A stretch of 64,000 bases of DNA from Toxonevra muliebris (GCA_963691655.1 OY829326.1:53995776-54059775); one strand, 5' to 3'. Shown: positions 1-14,029, numbered from the stretch's first letter. Program-made: numbers and translations. The notes: generated by a model not told the origin, from the sequence alone.

Positions 1-1856
1 CTACTACTTCTTCTACTTCAACCTCGAAACTACTACTTTGTTTGTATGTTTGATAGTAGCTGCAAGAAAAAAGGGGAGTAATTGTTATTGTAACTGCTGC
101 TACTGCTGCCATCACTAACTACTGTAATCAATCATTGTCAAATTTTGTCAATGCCCAAAAATAAAACTACAAAAATACAAAAAAGAAATGATTAAAAATA
201 AAATTACAATTTTATGTTTACCTATAAAAGAATAAGAGAAGGGGGAAAAGAATGGGGAGAAGAATGATATTGATGATTACAAAATAATGCTATACGTAAA
301 CAGTGAAGCTTTTGTGTGTTTTATTATGGCGGCGCAACACTGATTTTTTAATGGCACTTTGAGTGTTTGGTATATAATTAGAAATGCGAGTACTAAATAA
401 TTCAGGAGTATCCTTTTAAATAAACATGAGGCAAGTATGTAGAAAATTTAATAGAAATATTAAAATTTCATTGTCATGGGTAAAACACTTTAATAAATCT
501 AAACAAGTTCACTTGAGTATCTGATCTATTTTTTCTTTATACTTAGGCTCGCTGACAAAAAATTTTCTTAAAACATTTTAATTTTAAATTTAATTTACTA
601 TCAATTTAAAATCTATCACAAAATTTAAATAAACTTTCAGCCACTTTCTTTTCTTTTAGAGTAAACCATTTAAAGTTTTTTTTCTGTTAATCCTCACACT
701 GCTTCATGCCGCTCTCCGTAAAAATATTTCGCAAAGGAATTCACCTCAATCATTTAGGTATAAACTAAAAGAATTTAATTAGTTTTTTTCTGAACACTGA
801 GCTTACACCTTTTCCTAATACTTACCTTAGAGAAAAAAGGAAATTGAATGAGAGTAGAATAAAGAAAGCTAAAAAAAAAGTTGAATATCCTTATGCAACG
901 GAAATGAAATGAGAGAAAAGGGAGAGAAAAGTGAGGAAAAAATATTGTACTTTTGAAAATTATTTTTTTTTCTCACTCACTTTCATGGTGTTAATTACAA
1001 AAATAAATTAAAAAATCATTTCCTTCAAGAGAAACGGAATTTGTTTGGGGGAAGGAGTAGAAAAAAAACATCAGAGAAAAAGTTGAAGAAGTTTCTGCAA
1101 TAAAATAAAATATTAAAATCAAAGGATAAAGTTATTTCTTTCTATTTGCAATTTTCTAAAAGTTAGAAGTTCTATTTTAGTTACTTTAAAGGAAAAAAAA
1201 GTTATGCCTCAAAGGTGCGAATATTATAAAAATGTGTAATAATTATACAATATTTGTGAGGAGTCATGTAGAATGTTCTAATTAATGTGTTGCTGGTGTA
1301 GATTTCTTAGAATCAATCCTCAATGATTTAACGCTTAAATATTAACCTTAATCAAGATGGTATTAATGAATAGAGTTTGCTTATAACGTAGTAAACTAGG
1401 ACTTATAAAAGGTGCCAGATAGGAAAAATTTCGTTGTTTTTATGCTCACCTTGTAAGTCGAATTAGTTATTAAATACTCTGTAAATGAAATGTAAGTACA
1501 TGAATGAAAGGTCAAAAAATAATGCCGAAGAGATAAATATAAATATTATCCAGCGAGTTCTTAAGCCACATATAAAAATAAACATAGCTTGGGCTTTAAT
1601 ATAACGACTTAAAAATGTTTACTTATACGCCATAAGTAGTGGACGATATAAAAATGCTTGTCAAAAATAGAAAAATACTTGTCAAAATTGAAAAATTGGG
1701 TAAATGATTGTAAAAAATTAAAAAATTTTTGTCAACAGTTTTTTTTTAATAGGTACAAATGTCAAAATTCTTTTAAAAATAGCACAAGCGGACGAAATTT
1801 TGTAAATTTTGTAATCAATGCACTTGTATTCGTTGATGCATAAATATAATAAAATA
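1..1856. other. non-coding AT-rich DNA
   Basis: No supported gene. The sequence is AT-rich with short homopolymers and stop codons in all frames. The 61-codon open frame near 1,658-1,843 is Lys/Asn/Phe-rich, as expected of AT-rich DNA read by chance. No repeat or RNA gene was recognised. Confidence 0.6.
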
Positions 1857-2918
1857 AGGACTGAGATTGAAAAAATCTTAACACACGTTTTACCTAATAA
1901 TTTTTTTTGGGTGTAAAATTTAAAAATTTCTTTGATCTACTTATCTTTGAAAAATATGTCAGTTGTCAGTGAGTTTGATCAAAATGAGTGAAGAAAAAAT
2001 AGTACGTCTTAAAATTATTAAACATTTTCATATTTCAATAAAATCCAAATTGGTCCTACAAAAAATTGGCCAAAAAATTTAACGTCTGCCGTCAAACTGT
2101 TTCCAATGTTATTAAACAGTTTCAGGAGAATTTGACCATCGATAGGAAACCTGGTTCGGGAAGAAAACAAGGACTACATGATATTGGGAAAGCCAAGAAA
2201 ATAGAAAGCATATTGAAAAGATCTCCAAACACATCTGGTAGCAAAGCTGCCCGGTTAGCCCAGTGCTCTGACTATTTGGTGCGAAAAGTTAAAGCCAATG
2301 CAGGTTTGAAAACATACAAAGTCCAAAAAGTTCCAGACAGGAATGCTGCAAACAATTTAGACGTCAAAAGTAGGGCTCGGAAATTAAAATCGAATTTCAT
2401 ACAAAAATATTCATGTTCTATAATGGACGACGAAACGTATGTACAGGCAGATTTTACGCAGCTTCCGGGTCAAAATTTTTATGTTGCTGATGCTCGAGGA
2501 AATGTCGAAGAACAATTTAGAATCCAAAAGCAGACAAAATTTCCTAAAAAATTCCTGGTATGGCAAGCTATATGCAATTGCGGCAAAAGAAGCAAGTCAT
2601 TTGTTACAGTGGGCTCTATAAATACCGAAATATACATCAAAGAATGTTTGAAAAAACGACTTCTTCCTTTCATAATAGAGCACAATGTGTCCACATATTT
2701 TTGGCCCGATTTGGCATCATGTCACTACGGCAAGAAAGCTCTGGAGTGGTACTAAAGTAATAACATAGTTTTTGTACCAAGAGAGGCCAATCCTCCAAAT
2801 TGTCCGCAGCTAAGACCAGTGGAGAGATATTGGGCTCTCATGAAAATAAACTTAAAGAGCACAAAAAAGGTGTCCCAAAATATCGAAGATTTTTGGAGAT
2901 GGAGATGGGCAAACTGTT
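1857..2918 (+). pseudogene. IS630/Tc1-type DNA transposon relic, copy 1 (5' TIR, most of transposase, 3' end lost)
   Basis: The transposase reads from an ATG at 1,984 (MSEEKIVRLK). One small frameshift near 2,061 moves it into the frame that runs to 2,755. A helix-turn-helix (AKKFNVCRQTVSNVIKQF) is followed by a basic GSGRKQG-type linker. The catalytic domain shows the first Asp in IMDDETY and the second in FWPDLASCHY. A TAA at about 2,753 replaces the CAA found in copy 2, and the frame then continues with NPPNCPQLRPVERYW, whose Glu would be the third catalytic residue (DDE type). Similarity to copy 2 (about 35,145-35,532) stops at about 2,918. A 5' terminal repeat (AGGACTGAGATTGAAAAAAT) starts at 1,857 after a TA, and its counterpart closes copy 2. 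The element is inactive: frameshift, stop and missing 3' end. The superfamily call is firm; the family is not named. Confidence 0.85.
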
Positions 2919-3814
2919 TTTTTTTTAAATCAGTTAAATTTTTTTTTTAATTTTGTTGGTTCCACATGGAGGTCTAATACAATTACAACAACAAGCGATT
3001 CCATTATTTACTTACGTAGTGTGAGTGGCTCGATCCTAATGCGAAAAATTCGGTTTTTGCATTATTCTGGAATAAGTGTACCTCATAGGTTATTTCGATG
3101 TTCTAGAACGCCCTATGATTTTTTACAAGGAACATTTTATTCAAAACCAGTATAATAGTTTCCTCAAGGGTTTTTATTTTATCGGCACTTAACCGAAAAA
3201 GGGGGTTTAAACCGCATTTAAAGAGGAAGGGTAGGAGATGAAGAAAAAGTGTGTACACAAATTTATTGTTTATCTCTTTGTGCTTAACAACTTTGCTTCA
3301 GACATTAAAGTCGTATCTGTTAAAATAAAGAAATTTCTTAATAGCTCCTGAAGACCCCATTTTTCCGACTTCAGGCCCATATTGTAAGAGAACTGGATGT
3401 GATGAAGAAAAACTGAGTACGCAGTCATGATCAGCGATCCTAAATTACTATAAACTGGAAAATCTCGCGCATAAGACAAAAGTTGAATTTTTGTTGCACT
3501 ACGTTATCACGGTGTGTTCTGTTTGTATCCACGTTAGATTCTTCTTGTTTAAGAAAACTAATTCGTATACTTATATTTCACTTTGGTGTCTCTTTTCTTC
3601 TCCCCAAGTTACCAACCAAATTCCCTGGTTATAAAAATGTTCATTAACTAATCTTTATCCCAGAGAAGTAGGAATGGGCTATATCCTTTTTTCCCTTTCA
3701 AGCTATCAATTTTTTCCCTTTCAAGTTTATCACATCTTTACTAAGGAGTTACTTCATTGAATATTGAATGATCTATAGAAAAAACAGCAACATTTTTATC
3801 TTAATCTTAACATT
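2919..3814. other. non-coding spacer
   Basis: No gene recognised. The sequence downstream of the transposon break carries runs of T and no terminal repeat, so the right end of the element is lost. Short open frames (for example minus strand 3,270-3,479) have no recognisable domain. Confidence 0.5.
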
Positions 3815-4960
3815 GCTCCAAAGTGTGTGGAAAACATTTCTTTATCGCCTTTATTATTAAACAATAATAAGTTTAAAATTGCTTATAAAACAATTTGGTG
3901 GTATAAACCAAAAGCGGGTTACAATAGCTATGTAGTGAAAACTTTTCACAGTAGAAATAAAGAATTTGTAAAAATTCACTGTAAAAAAAAAAAAAAGAAA
4001 TCGCAAGCCAAATCGAAGGAAGAAAAAAGTGAAGTGAATTCCAATGATATCAACGAAAATTGCAAAATAAAAAAATAAATAAACAAATGTGCACAATAAA
4101 AACAGAAAATTAAATTAAATAACAAAAATAAAATAAAAAACGAAAAAGTGGCAAAATAACAACACAAAAGACGAAAATACTGAAATGGAAAAATTCTCAA
4201 AAAAAAAAAATAAAAAAAAAATAAAAGAATTAAATCAACGAACAAAAGAAAAGAAACAGCAGAAAAATTATTTTCAAATTCACAGACACAATGAAAATTA
4301 CAACAGCTATGTAAAAAAATAACAACAACAAAAAAAAAACTTAATTGCAAGAAAAGAAAAAATCAAAAAGAAGTACAAAAAAAAAAAAAAAAAACGGAAG
4401 GAAATTCCATTATGACGTAAATGTGCCAAAAGAAGTAACAGCTATGAAGCATCATAGCCTCTTTCTCCTCCCAAAGTAACCAACAATATACCGAATTTGA
4501 AGAAAAAAAGCGGGCGGATGTGGAGCTAATGTCAAAGTCAATGTTAGGAGCAAAAAAGAAATAAAGAAAAATGTGAAAGCCGCCACGGCAATGTAAAAGA
4601 AAATTTCACATAGCAAAAGCTGAAGAAGAAGAAGAAACCCTCCCTCACTCACTCACTCTTCAAGTAAGACTTTCCACAAAACAAAAAAAAAAACAAAAAA
4701 ATAGAAATATATTCCCATAAGAAGAAGAAAAATTGCAAAATTAAAGTAAAAGAAAAACAATTTTCTTTTTCTTTATTTGAAAGCAGAAATAGCAGCAAAA
4801 AGGGTGAAGCTACAGAACAGAAGCATGAAGCCAGAAGCTCGAAGAAGAAAAATGTTTTTTATTGATATCAAAAAAATTGCAAAAAAAAAAGAAGAATGAA
4901 AAACTTCAGTACCAAAATCTAGCAGCAGTGCTGCTTAAAACCTAGTCGAATATTTCAAAA
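3815..4960. other. A-rich, strand-asymmetric non-coding block
   Basis: The plus strand is strongly A-rich, with long A runs and AACAACA/AAAGAAAA motifs. The open frames (plus 3,827-4,078, minus 3,976-4,350) encode only Lys/Asn- or Phe/Leu-rich strings. This composition is common in dipteran 5' leaders and introns, but no splice site or start codon could be fixed. Either an untranslated exon or an intron is possible. Confidence 0.35.
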
Positions 4961-7880
4961 ATTTTTACTACACTTTTTCAGCTTTTTCTCGCTTTTCCAC
5001 TGCTGCTGGTGGTGCTTCTATGTTTTGCCACTTTTACTCAATTTTTTGCCGCGTCACTTTCATGGATTTTCCCTTTTTTCTGTTGTTGTTTTTGTTTCAC
5101 TTGATACTTGCCTGCCAGTTTACTACTAAGGGTGGAAATTATGTGGAAAACTCATGTGGGTCGTTTCTAGATATAATGTCGTTGTGTTTATATGAAAGTA
5201 TATGTAAGTTTGTGTGTGTGTGTGTGTGGCAGGCAGCAAGTGATGATGAAGAAGTAAGTGGGTATAACGGTGCTGCTGAATGTATCTGCTATTTTTTGTT
5301 TTTTTTTTCGTTAAAATTGCTTTGCAACAAGAAAATTTCAAGTCATAAAAATGCTTAAAAGCAAAATGAAACCGACAACAACAGCAACAACAACACAAAA
5401 AAAAAATACATAAAATTGTATACCATTTTCAACACACATCATTATTCTACGGAACTAACATTTGGGGGGCATGAGTACAATATACAATAAAAATATATAT
5501 ACGAGCGAGTCAAAAAAAAAAAAAAACAGTCACTACTTTATTCTACTCTCTTTGTGAAATATCCTGTTTTACAAATAAATAGCATAAAACTTGCCCTTGA
5601 ATAGTTTATATAGCAATGCTAAGCAATTTTTTTTTCTTTCTCCACCTCCTTTATTTTTGATACATTTTTGTGTTTTTTTTTTTTTTGGTATTAAATAAAT
5701 GAGCTGAAAGCTAAAAATTTGTTGAAGGTTGAAGGATGCAGTGAGTGAGTACAAGCTCAAATACTTTCATATCTTGCAAAAAGCATACATATTAAAAAAA
5801 AAAATAAAAGAAAATGAGAAGGGCGCTGAAAATTCATATACTGAAGTAAAACAAAATTTTCTGACAAAAGCAAACATCATTGAAGTTTTAATGTTGGGGA
5901 GTAGAGTGGAAAAGTTTGTGGATGAGTAAGAGGCATGAGGCTGGTTAAGAATTTATGTAAGTGGAAAATATTTCAACCTAACCGTTTAAATGTACTTAAG
6001 ATTGTGAATTGAGCAGTTATAGTTTGTTTTGTTATCAATGCACAAGTTTAATTGTCTATAAGAAAATGTAATTTTAATCACAAAATAATTTAGATAATAA
6101 TTTTTTCGAACTTATATTCTCTGTGGTTGCATTCAAATCAATCAAGGCCATATTTGAAGTAAAGGTAATTACTATGAGGAATTCTTCTTTTTTTACTACG
6201 TTTATATCCTCTCGCTTTCAATGGTGTTTGTCAGTCTGCCTGTTCGGGTGGAATTTTGCAATCGATTTTAAACTAACCTCCCAAAGAGCTAGAGACTTGA
6301 ATACTCAAACCTAGTTCAGAACTGGATGACAATGCAATATGCAAATATAATATAATATAAAATATTGGCGTTTATTTATTTACATATCAAATATATAATT
6401 ATACTACCCAAACTCAAATGTATTGATCTAGTAGATTTTTTTTTTTTTTGCAATTTTTGCGAACATATTTCTTTTTAATTTCTATATTTACTGATTTTTT
6501 ACTTAAATTAATTATATTTTGAACGACTGGCAAATTGACATCCTTCGCAATTCTATAGCCGAAAACCCTGAATTGCACTTACATATCGACATTTGAATTT
6601 GGGTAGTAGTACAGCATACTTTCAGGCTGATATGAAAGTTCGACAGTTACTACATAACTCTATTTAAAATATTTATAGTTTGACAGCCACTCTAATTATA
6701 TAGTAGGTATATAAATATGAAATGTGGTTTCAACTAACAGATGGCATAGCTGCCATGTATGGTTTGTGTCGAGGATGCAAAGCATCGCATTCATCGTTGT
6801 AAAAATCATTGCTTTAGCGGGAGTAGAATATTTATGTGTGTACATAAAAAGCAGAAAATAATAATTTAGATAAAATTTTTTTTTAATATACTACGTTTTT
6901 CTGACTCCTTATACTAACTTAATATACTATTTTCTTCTAGTACCATAGAGATTTATAACCTCATACATATTCCTAACCCCATACATGTTGTGCTGAAAAT
7001 TTGTAATTGTGAATTTAAGTTGGGATGAAAATACTTGCATGATTTAAAACAAAAAACGTGGGTAGCATGCAATAGGAAATTGATGGATGGAATAGTTCAT
7101 CTTTATTGGCAAGCAATTTTATCTCTATACATATTTAAAAAAGATAATATAAATGAATGAAGTAAGAAAATAACGAATAAAATTAACACTGAAAACTGAA
7201 AAAAAAAATTTCGATAGCGCCCTCTATCGGATGCCTGAGCTAAAAATAAATATCAGAAACGATTTGTTCGCACTAAAAAACCCACGAGTACCAATTTTGA
7301 TAAAAGAAATAATTACGAAAATTCCAAGTGCCTTGAAAATTCTACATAAACCGAACATTTTCCATAAAAATCAAATTCGCAGCCTCGAAATTCATTTCAG
7401 ATCTATGTCACAAACGGCGCGGTACCGAAAACGTTTACTTCATACAAATCGCTCCGGCCTAATATACGCGCTTGAAGCTCTTCTGATTCCAAATATTTTT
7501 GCAATTTCATTTTGCCTTTCTCTGCTTTTTTTTTCCAATTTTATTTTCCCTTTTTCTTAGTTTTTAGTCCATAAATTCCACTCCCTGGTAATTACTTTTG
7601 CTTTCTCAGATTATCGCGAAGTCGACTTTCTAAGATCCGGGACAAAGTCATAGCTACATATCATAAATCCAGTATTTGAATTTATTTTCCATAATTCTAG
7701 TAGTTAGAACTGACTTTAAAAAAGCCTCTGATTTCTTCAGAAAATCAAAGTGATTCCATAATATTGAGGTGTTCTGAGTACACTTCCCACTGAGCTTGGT
7801 CTCTATTGTGGACCCTTGAGTGTAAAATTTTATACAAAGTTAGCTCCCATATGAATTTTTATCTAGTCTGCTTTGCTGGG
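4961..7880. other. non-coding DNA with simple repeats
   Basis: It contains a GT microsatellite at about 5,213-5,228 and several poly-A/T tracts. The plus-strand frame 7,231-7,560 (109 codons) is the longest open frame here. It shows no recognisable motif and ends in a Phe/Leu-rich tail from T-rich DNA, so it is not called as a gene. Confidence 0.5.
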
Positions 7881-7899
7881 AAAAATGTACTGAAGCCCT

Positions 7900-8215
7900 T
7901 CGTGAAATTTAATTTGAGCACATATTGGGTAGTCTATATTGTGATATAATTGTACTATGTAAGTTTGCCTCTAATTTTTGACTGCACTTTAGACTCTGAT
8001 GGCTTTTGTATGTAAGGCTACAGGCAGCAGATGAAGTAGCATGTAGAAAGCTTCCGTTGGGTATAAAAGGATATTTTCCGTAACGCCAATACAAGTTAAC
8101 TTTTGAATCCTTGTCTTATTCGGCCTCTTGTTCGTAACATGCCATCGCACTAGTGATGCGTAGATCAGAATTGGCCTGATAATTGGTGTGTACAACCAGA
8201 GCGGTATTTGTGGTC
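7900..8215 (-). pseudogene. non-LTR retrotransposon fragment (end of reverse transcriptase domain)
   Basis: The minus strand encodes MYTPIIRPILIYASLVRW, followed by a KLTCIGVTENILLYPTEAF stretch and LLHLLPVALHTKA. This is the well-known segment just after the RT fingers/palm in LINE ORF2 (consensus of the type IYTxIVRPILxYGxLVWW...KLQRxACLGITGA...PTxALxxxLxLxPLxxxxK). Elements with this segment usually carry a C-terminal RNase H domain, and such domains occur elsewhere in this window. Stops and truncation at both ends make it a dead fragment. The ORF2 origin is clear; clade assignment is not attempted. Confidence 0.75.
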
Positions 8216-8258
8216 GGAGTTCTTATTTTCCCTCGAGCAGATATATTGAGATATGCTG

Positions 8259-8288
8259 ACCTACTTGAGTTCGTCGACTCAAGTAGGT
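8259..8288. repeat. perfect 12-bp hairpin
   Basis: ACCTACTTGAGT is followed by a 6-nt spacer (TCGTCG) and its exact reverse complement ACTCAAGTAGGT. It lies just beyond the LINE fragment at 7,900-8,215. Function unknown; it could be the remnant of a small fold-back element or a chance palindrome. Confidence 0.8.
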
Positions 8289-11200
8289 TCGTAGGAGTCG
8301 TAGTCGACTTTTCAAAGTTTTAGAAGTAGGAGTTGATTTTCAGAAATTTTAAAAATATAAAAATGTGTAAAATTATAAAAGTCCCTACCACAGTCTGAGT
8401 AATAGAGAAGTTTTTTTCAAAGCTTAGGCTTTTCAGGTTCCCATAAGAGCCAAAATCTTTTAAATAAAAATTTATTAGATTTATTAATGGGATTTCTCGA
8501 ACACTAGTAATTAAAGTCAAAATCGGCTTTAGAAAAAAAATCTTTGAGAAGAAACTGACTCCTAAGATTTTTAAATTCGCAGTACTAAGCTTAACCAAGC
8601 TATAATCAGAGAATGAGCTTAAAGAAATTTATTTTATTTAGTTATGTTGAAGTTAAATAATTTTTAATGGAATCATTCAATGTTAGAATAAAAGGAATAT
8701 TAATGAATGCAACTTTTGACTTTTTACACTTTTGACAATTCTTCAGCTTCATTGCATATTTTTAGGGTTTTGTCGAAAAAAACTAGTTCCGACCTATTTT
8801 CAAAGATAGCGGAGCATATTCCGATAAAGAAAGGTGCCTTCTAAAATTGAGAAAAAATCCAAAAACATATTTTCACATATTTTCTAGATTTTCTGTCCCA
8901 AAATTTAGTCACTTTTCTTGGGGAGTTTTTTAATTGGAGTATTGTCTTTAAAATGACATTAAGTTTGACATTACGAATTTTTAGAATTTTGTCTATGGGA
9001 CGAATTACTTTGCGCTGCTGGTTATTTAAAATACTTAGATTTGAAGTACATGTAAACGTTTTGAAGACCCTAGATATAAGAATTCAGTTGGCTATCATTT
9101 ATTCTAAGCGTTGTATACAATAGTCTAGAAGGGGTCTAGAAGGGAGTCGTAAATATATAACTCTATTATTTTGAACTATATTTAACTTTCATAGGATTTA
9201 GAGTCAATGTCAGCGTTTCCAAACCAGAAAAAGTAATTTTTTAAAAACAAATACCAGAAAGTAAATTATATACCTAAAATTCGAAAAGTTGGAACTGACA
9301 TTCTGTAAGCATTGGCTTCTCAGAATCTGATTTATATTAAAATTATTTAAATGGAGTGGATTTTTGTCTTAAGTGTTTAAGATTTAAAGTACGGGCAAAC
9401 GTTCAAACTACCTAGGTATCGTAATTGTTCTAAAAATAGCTCCATCACCTTCAATGAGAGAACTGTCTAAGTTTTCAATCTCACTTCATTCAATTATATT
9501 TCCATTATGAGCACAAGGAGACAAGTTCAAATCCGTTAACCGTGTGCGGTGTGTCCCTAACCTTTGAACTATTACCTATCCAGTTCTCAAAAATTTTCTT
9601 ACATATATTCTAAAGATTTCGATATATCATTAAAGTCTGGATATCAGTGTCTTGAACTGCATAAAAAAGTTCATCAGATATTTGAAAATACAATTTTAAT
9701 TATGTTTTTATTATGTTTTAGTAGATATAATTAAAAATATGTATGTAAATGAGAGTAAACTTACCACTTTTTATGTAAATCTTCTCGTCAAATCCTAAAG
9801 TTAAAAATCACTTTTAAATTTTTCTAAGTAAAAATTTTCCATTCAAATTAAATGGTGAACTTTTTTTTTCGTATACTTTTGTAAAAAGTTTTCACTTGAA
9901 AAAATAATAAATTTTCACATCACTATTTAAATAATTATGAATAAAACTTTTATGTTTTTTATTTACGTTATTGTAGTATTTTCTATTGTTTATATATTTT
10001 TATATACATAAATATTAATTATTTTTGTTGAAAAACACCGGCAAAGAATCTGCAAAAAAAAGAAGAAAACACAAATTTTTAAAGAAGAATTCAGAAAAAC
10101 AGCGAATAAAATATAATGAAATATGAGACCGGTAAAAATCGCGTATACCCAACATGCAAACTCACACATACATACAGATGCATATAAATCTACTCGTATG
10201 CATTAAGCTCGCTCTCACAGATAAAGAGATACAAAAATGAATAAATGAGAGTTTTAAAGCAATGGCGAGGAAGAGCGACTGGTGACGTCGACAGCGACAT
10301 CGACGCTAACTTCATTTTTCATACATTTTTCTGTTATTGTTTGTTTCTAAACAAACACCTGAGAGCGCGTACTTCAAGGTACAACAACAAGAACAAAACA
10401 GACTCTACTGGATTGTTGTTGCTGCTTTTGCTACCAACATAAATACATAAATTTCATGAATCATGGAGTTTTATGCCAAAAGTGCAAGGAAAACCCAAAA
10501 AGAAAGAAAAAAAACCTTTTAGGCCTATATATTTCAGTTGCTACTGTTGTTGTTGTTTTTTCTGTTGCCAAGTTTATATTCGATCGTTGTTGTTCCTGTG
10601 TTGTTAAAGCTATTTTTATGACGTATGTTTGTGTCTTTGATGCTTGTTTGCAAAAAGATTTACACATACACACTTATATGTATTTCTGAATGGAAGTTTG
10701 CTTGTTTGTTTGTGTGTGTACAAGTGCGCTCGCTCTGCAACTCAGGTGCGTTTACAGATGTTTCTATATTTCGATGACAACGATGATATGGATGGAGTTG
10801 GAAATGACGATGACGATGGTGTTGTTGTGAATTGAGCGACAAGTTGAGGGCCAGTTGGCGCAGATAAAGAAATGCTTAGTACTTTTTTAAGTGTTTGAGG
10901 AGGCAAAAAGAAAATAGTAGGAGTTGGTTGGCATGTGTGATTGGTATGCAGCAGTAGTAGGCGCATATGACACTTGAAATTGTTTTGCGGAAGCAAAATT
11001 GTGCAGCTGATGATACACAAACATGCTAACAGACAAACATAAAGTTGATACAGTTTTATGCAGCATGAGAATGCAGTGCGCAGTTGAAAGGAAGAAGGAT
11101 GAAGGATGAGTAATAGCATCAGCAGCAGACAAACTTAATTAGACTGAAGGGAATTGAATTGTTGGCAATTTTACCTACTCGTATATACTTTTATTTTTTT

Positions 11201-12933
11201 AGTTTGATATTTACGATTTGGTAAAGGAAGAGTGAATGCGTAAGGTTGGTTACTCACGAAAATCATTTAAGTAATCATTTTCTTGGATATTTTTTTTTGC
11301 AGTAAATAAAATGAAGCAGATATTTTTGCGGTTTGAAATTTGTTTTGCTTTAGAATGAAAATTTGAAGGAAGGAGGTATAAAGGGCGATTTTTAGTTCAT
11401 ACAATGATGACGCCAAACGATAACCTTGAAAAATAGGCATCCTCAATGAGACTGTAAATGTAACCTGCAGGTTAGCAGCACTGATACTCGTGGAAACAAC
11501 GCCACAGTGTAAATCGTGGCTTTAACTAAAACACCTAGCTGCAGATAGATGGAAAAGACATGTCTCTCAAGGGACTAAAGGACATCAATAACATTTTTGA
11601 GCTTTAACCCGAATTCTCCCAGCGTTGCCATATGGACACATTGCCTATCTAAGAAATCAGTTTACAGATCACATCCAAAAGTTTAAGTTAACCCTCTAGT
11701 TCTCAAAATTTTGATTGTTAAAAAAAATCGGAATTGATTAATATTGGCGTAAAAATCATAAACTGATTTAAAAACCCAAAAAAAAAAAACTAATGGGCGT
11801 GGTTTTATGAAGTGGGAAAGTTTGAATGCATAAAATTATTTGTTGTTAAATGAGCTTTTTATCAATTGGGTTTAAGTACTTAAAAATTAAAAAAAAAAAA
11901 TTCAAATTCTCAGTTATTCAGGACGGGAAGTATATTTTTTTTAATTTTTTTCGCTTTTATCTCAAATACAAACAAAATAATTAATTTTCCTATTTTTCAC
12001 AAATTTTTCACTTTGACTGTCGTTAACTTCTGTAATACGCATCATAACTCATAACTGATGCTTTGGAAATTCCCTAAACGATATGATAAAATGTAGCAAC
12101 AGAAAACTGTTATGGTGGCCATTCCATACCTATTGGTGAAGGCCATCTAGAGGTGAGCTTGGGGACTAGAAGGTTAATTTATTTATGATTTTTTTTAAAA
12201 GTTGTATTCTAGGAGATAATGGGTTAAACGACGTAAAGTCACGGTTTTTGGAAAGAAACTGAATATTTTAAAGCGATGTGTACCAATCTATGAAAAATAT
12301 GTTTAATGCATGCCGTAGGGGCTTTCGGATTGTCTTATATTTACAATTTGATATACATATATGTGGTAGGCACATTATTACAATGAGGCTATTTTAAAAT
12401 GCTTTCACTTGTGTTAGCCGAAAAAATTAATTGCATTTTCTCAAAGTACATCTTCTTGAGAAAATATTCTTCAAATTTAATAGAGATCTGAGCACTAAAG
12501 CCAAAGTTACAGCCGTCAACAGCGCGCTACTTCTGACTACATGTACATGGTGCCAAAAGTTAAAGGCGATTATCACGAAATATTGTTTTTCAAAAGGTTT
12601 CTCAAAAACCATTTCATAAATCGATCTTAACTTTTTCTGGCTAATTTATAACTGTAGTAGCTAGCCTCCTTGTGAACAAAGGAATTTTTATTTGGAGCAA
12701 AATTTGTTTATTTTTGGCCACTGAAATCAAGTTTTCAGACCTTCAAAAACCAAGAATTTGACAAAGTCCTTCGTTCACCAAGAGAGTGACGATGAAAACT
12801 AAAATATATAATATGTTCAGTTTTTTTTTTTTTTTTTTTCATTTCAGATAAACCGTTCTTTAGTTATCGTTCTCACCGCAAATGGTTATTTAAGTTTTCC
12901 AAATATAGTTTTTCTGTACTAGTGTTAAAATTT
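8289..12933. other. non-coding DNA
   Basis: No gene could be supported. At 10,140-11,130 the sequence is somewhat more GC-rich, with ACATAC and GTT/CAA runs typical of dipteran introns or leaders. One GGGCGTGG-type module (AATGGGCGTGGT) lies near 11,793, and related modules recur at 34,829 and 34,957. Open frames of 60-125 codons at 10,245-11,132 overlap each other on both strands and are compositionally biased. Confidence 0.5.
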
Positions 12934-12961
12934 AATTTCATATTTCACGAAATATGAAATT
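12934..12961. repeat. perfect 12-bp palindromic hairpin with 4-nt loop
   Basis: AATTTCATATTT, loop CACG, then AAATATGAAATT. AAATTT on both flanks extends the pairing across a bulge. It is AT-rich and may be fortuitous, but the stem is long and exact. Confidence 0.8.
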
Positions 12962-14029
12962 CAAATTTAGCAACTTAGAGCCAATTTAGTACTGATTTTA
13001 AAAATCATCATGCTTAGCTCTCGATTTAATCTGAAAACCCGAAAAACAAATGTCATGGAAAAATGCATCACATATGCACATTTAACAATTTCATTTGATA
13101 TTGGATCGATTCCAAATTTTAATATACGGAGACAAAAATTAATTCACATAGATTGCGATTTAAACAAATTTAAAAAAAATTCAAAACTTTTAACCTTTCC
13201 GTTACTACTTTTCCTCCTTCCAACTGTACCCAACATGCCAATTTTTAAAAAATATTTGAAAATAATCCGATTGTACTGTTTGTTATTGATCTACTTTTTA
13301 ATATCTATCTAGTGCTCCCAATGGGAACACTCTGCTCTGGCACATTGCTCTGGCACATTGTTGCAAGTCCACCAAATTACCACTAGTTTCATCCAACTCC
13401 CTTTACAAAATGATATTTTTCAAAAATTAATTAAAAATAATCTGAAATAAATATGTAATATTCGTGAATAGGAGTAAATAAAGAAAAAAATCTAGCTTTT
13501 GGCATCTCTGCTGGTAGTATATTCTTACAGTCAATTTTTCAAATGGTCATCAGGACCCGATAGAATAACATGTGTATTGCTTAATATTACATTTTTTGGT
13601 TAACATTTTTTCTGTTAAGTTTACACACATATTCCTACATTTTGCGGTTTTTGTCCTTGCTAAGTTAACCACGCGTAGTTATCATGGCACCATTCTATGC
13701 GCAACCGATTTCGAATAGTTTTTTTTTTGCCGCGTTCGGCCCTAGTAAAGTTTTAATTGAAATTGCCGCAGATATCTTTAAAACCTTAATTGATACAGAA
13801 CAAGTGAGTATGATGCTACTGAAATCAACATTCGTAAATCGGAAAGAGATATCGAAAATATCTTGCTGACCAGTGTAATTGCTTTGCTCTTTTCGATCCC
13901 ATGCTTTCGTTAAATTTCTGCACTAAACGCAAAACCTATTTAAAAAATGTCTGTCTCATTTTAAAGTTTTCTCTACTTTGCTCTTCTGCCTTTTCACACT
14001 TTACTTTTTTTCTATAAATTTCTAGATTT
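12962..14029. other. non-coding DNA
   Basis: AT-rich with no recognised domain. The plus-strand frame 13,010-13,312 (100 codons) is Lys/Leu/Ile-rich and resembles nothing known to me. Confidence 0.45.

Noticed and set aside
3976..4350. 124-codon Phe/Leu-rich open frame on the minus strand
   Set aside because: It is the complement of an A-rich tract; no signal or domain beyond composition.
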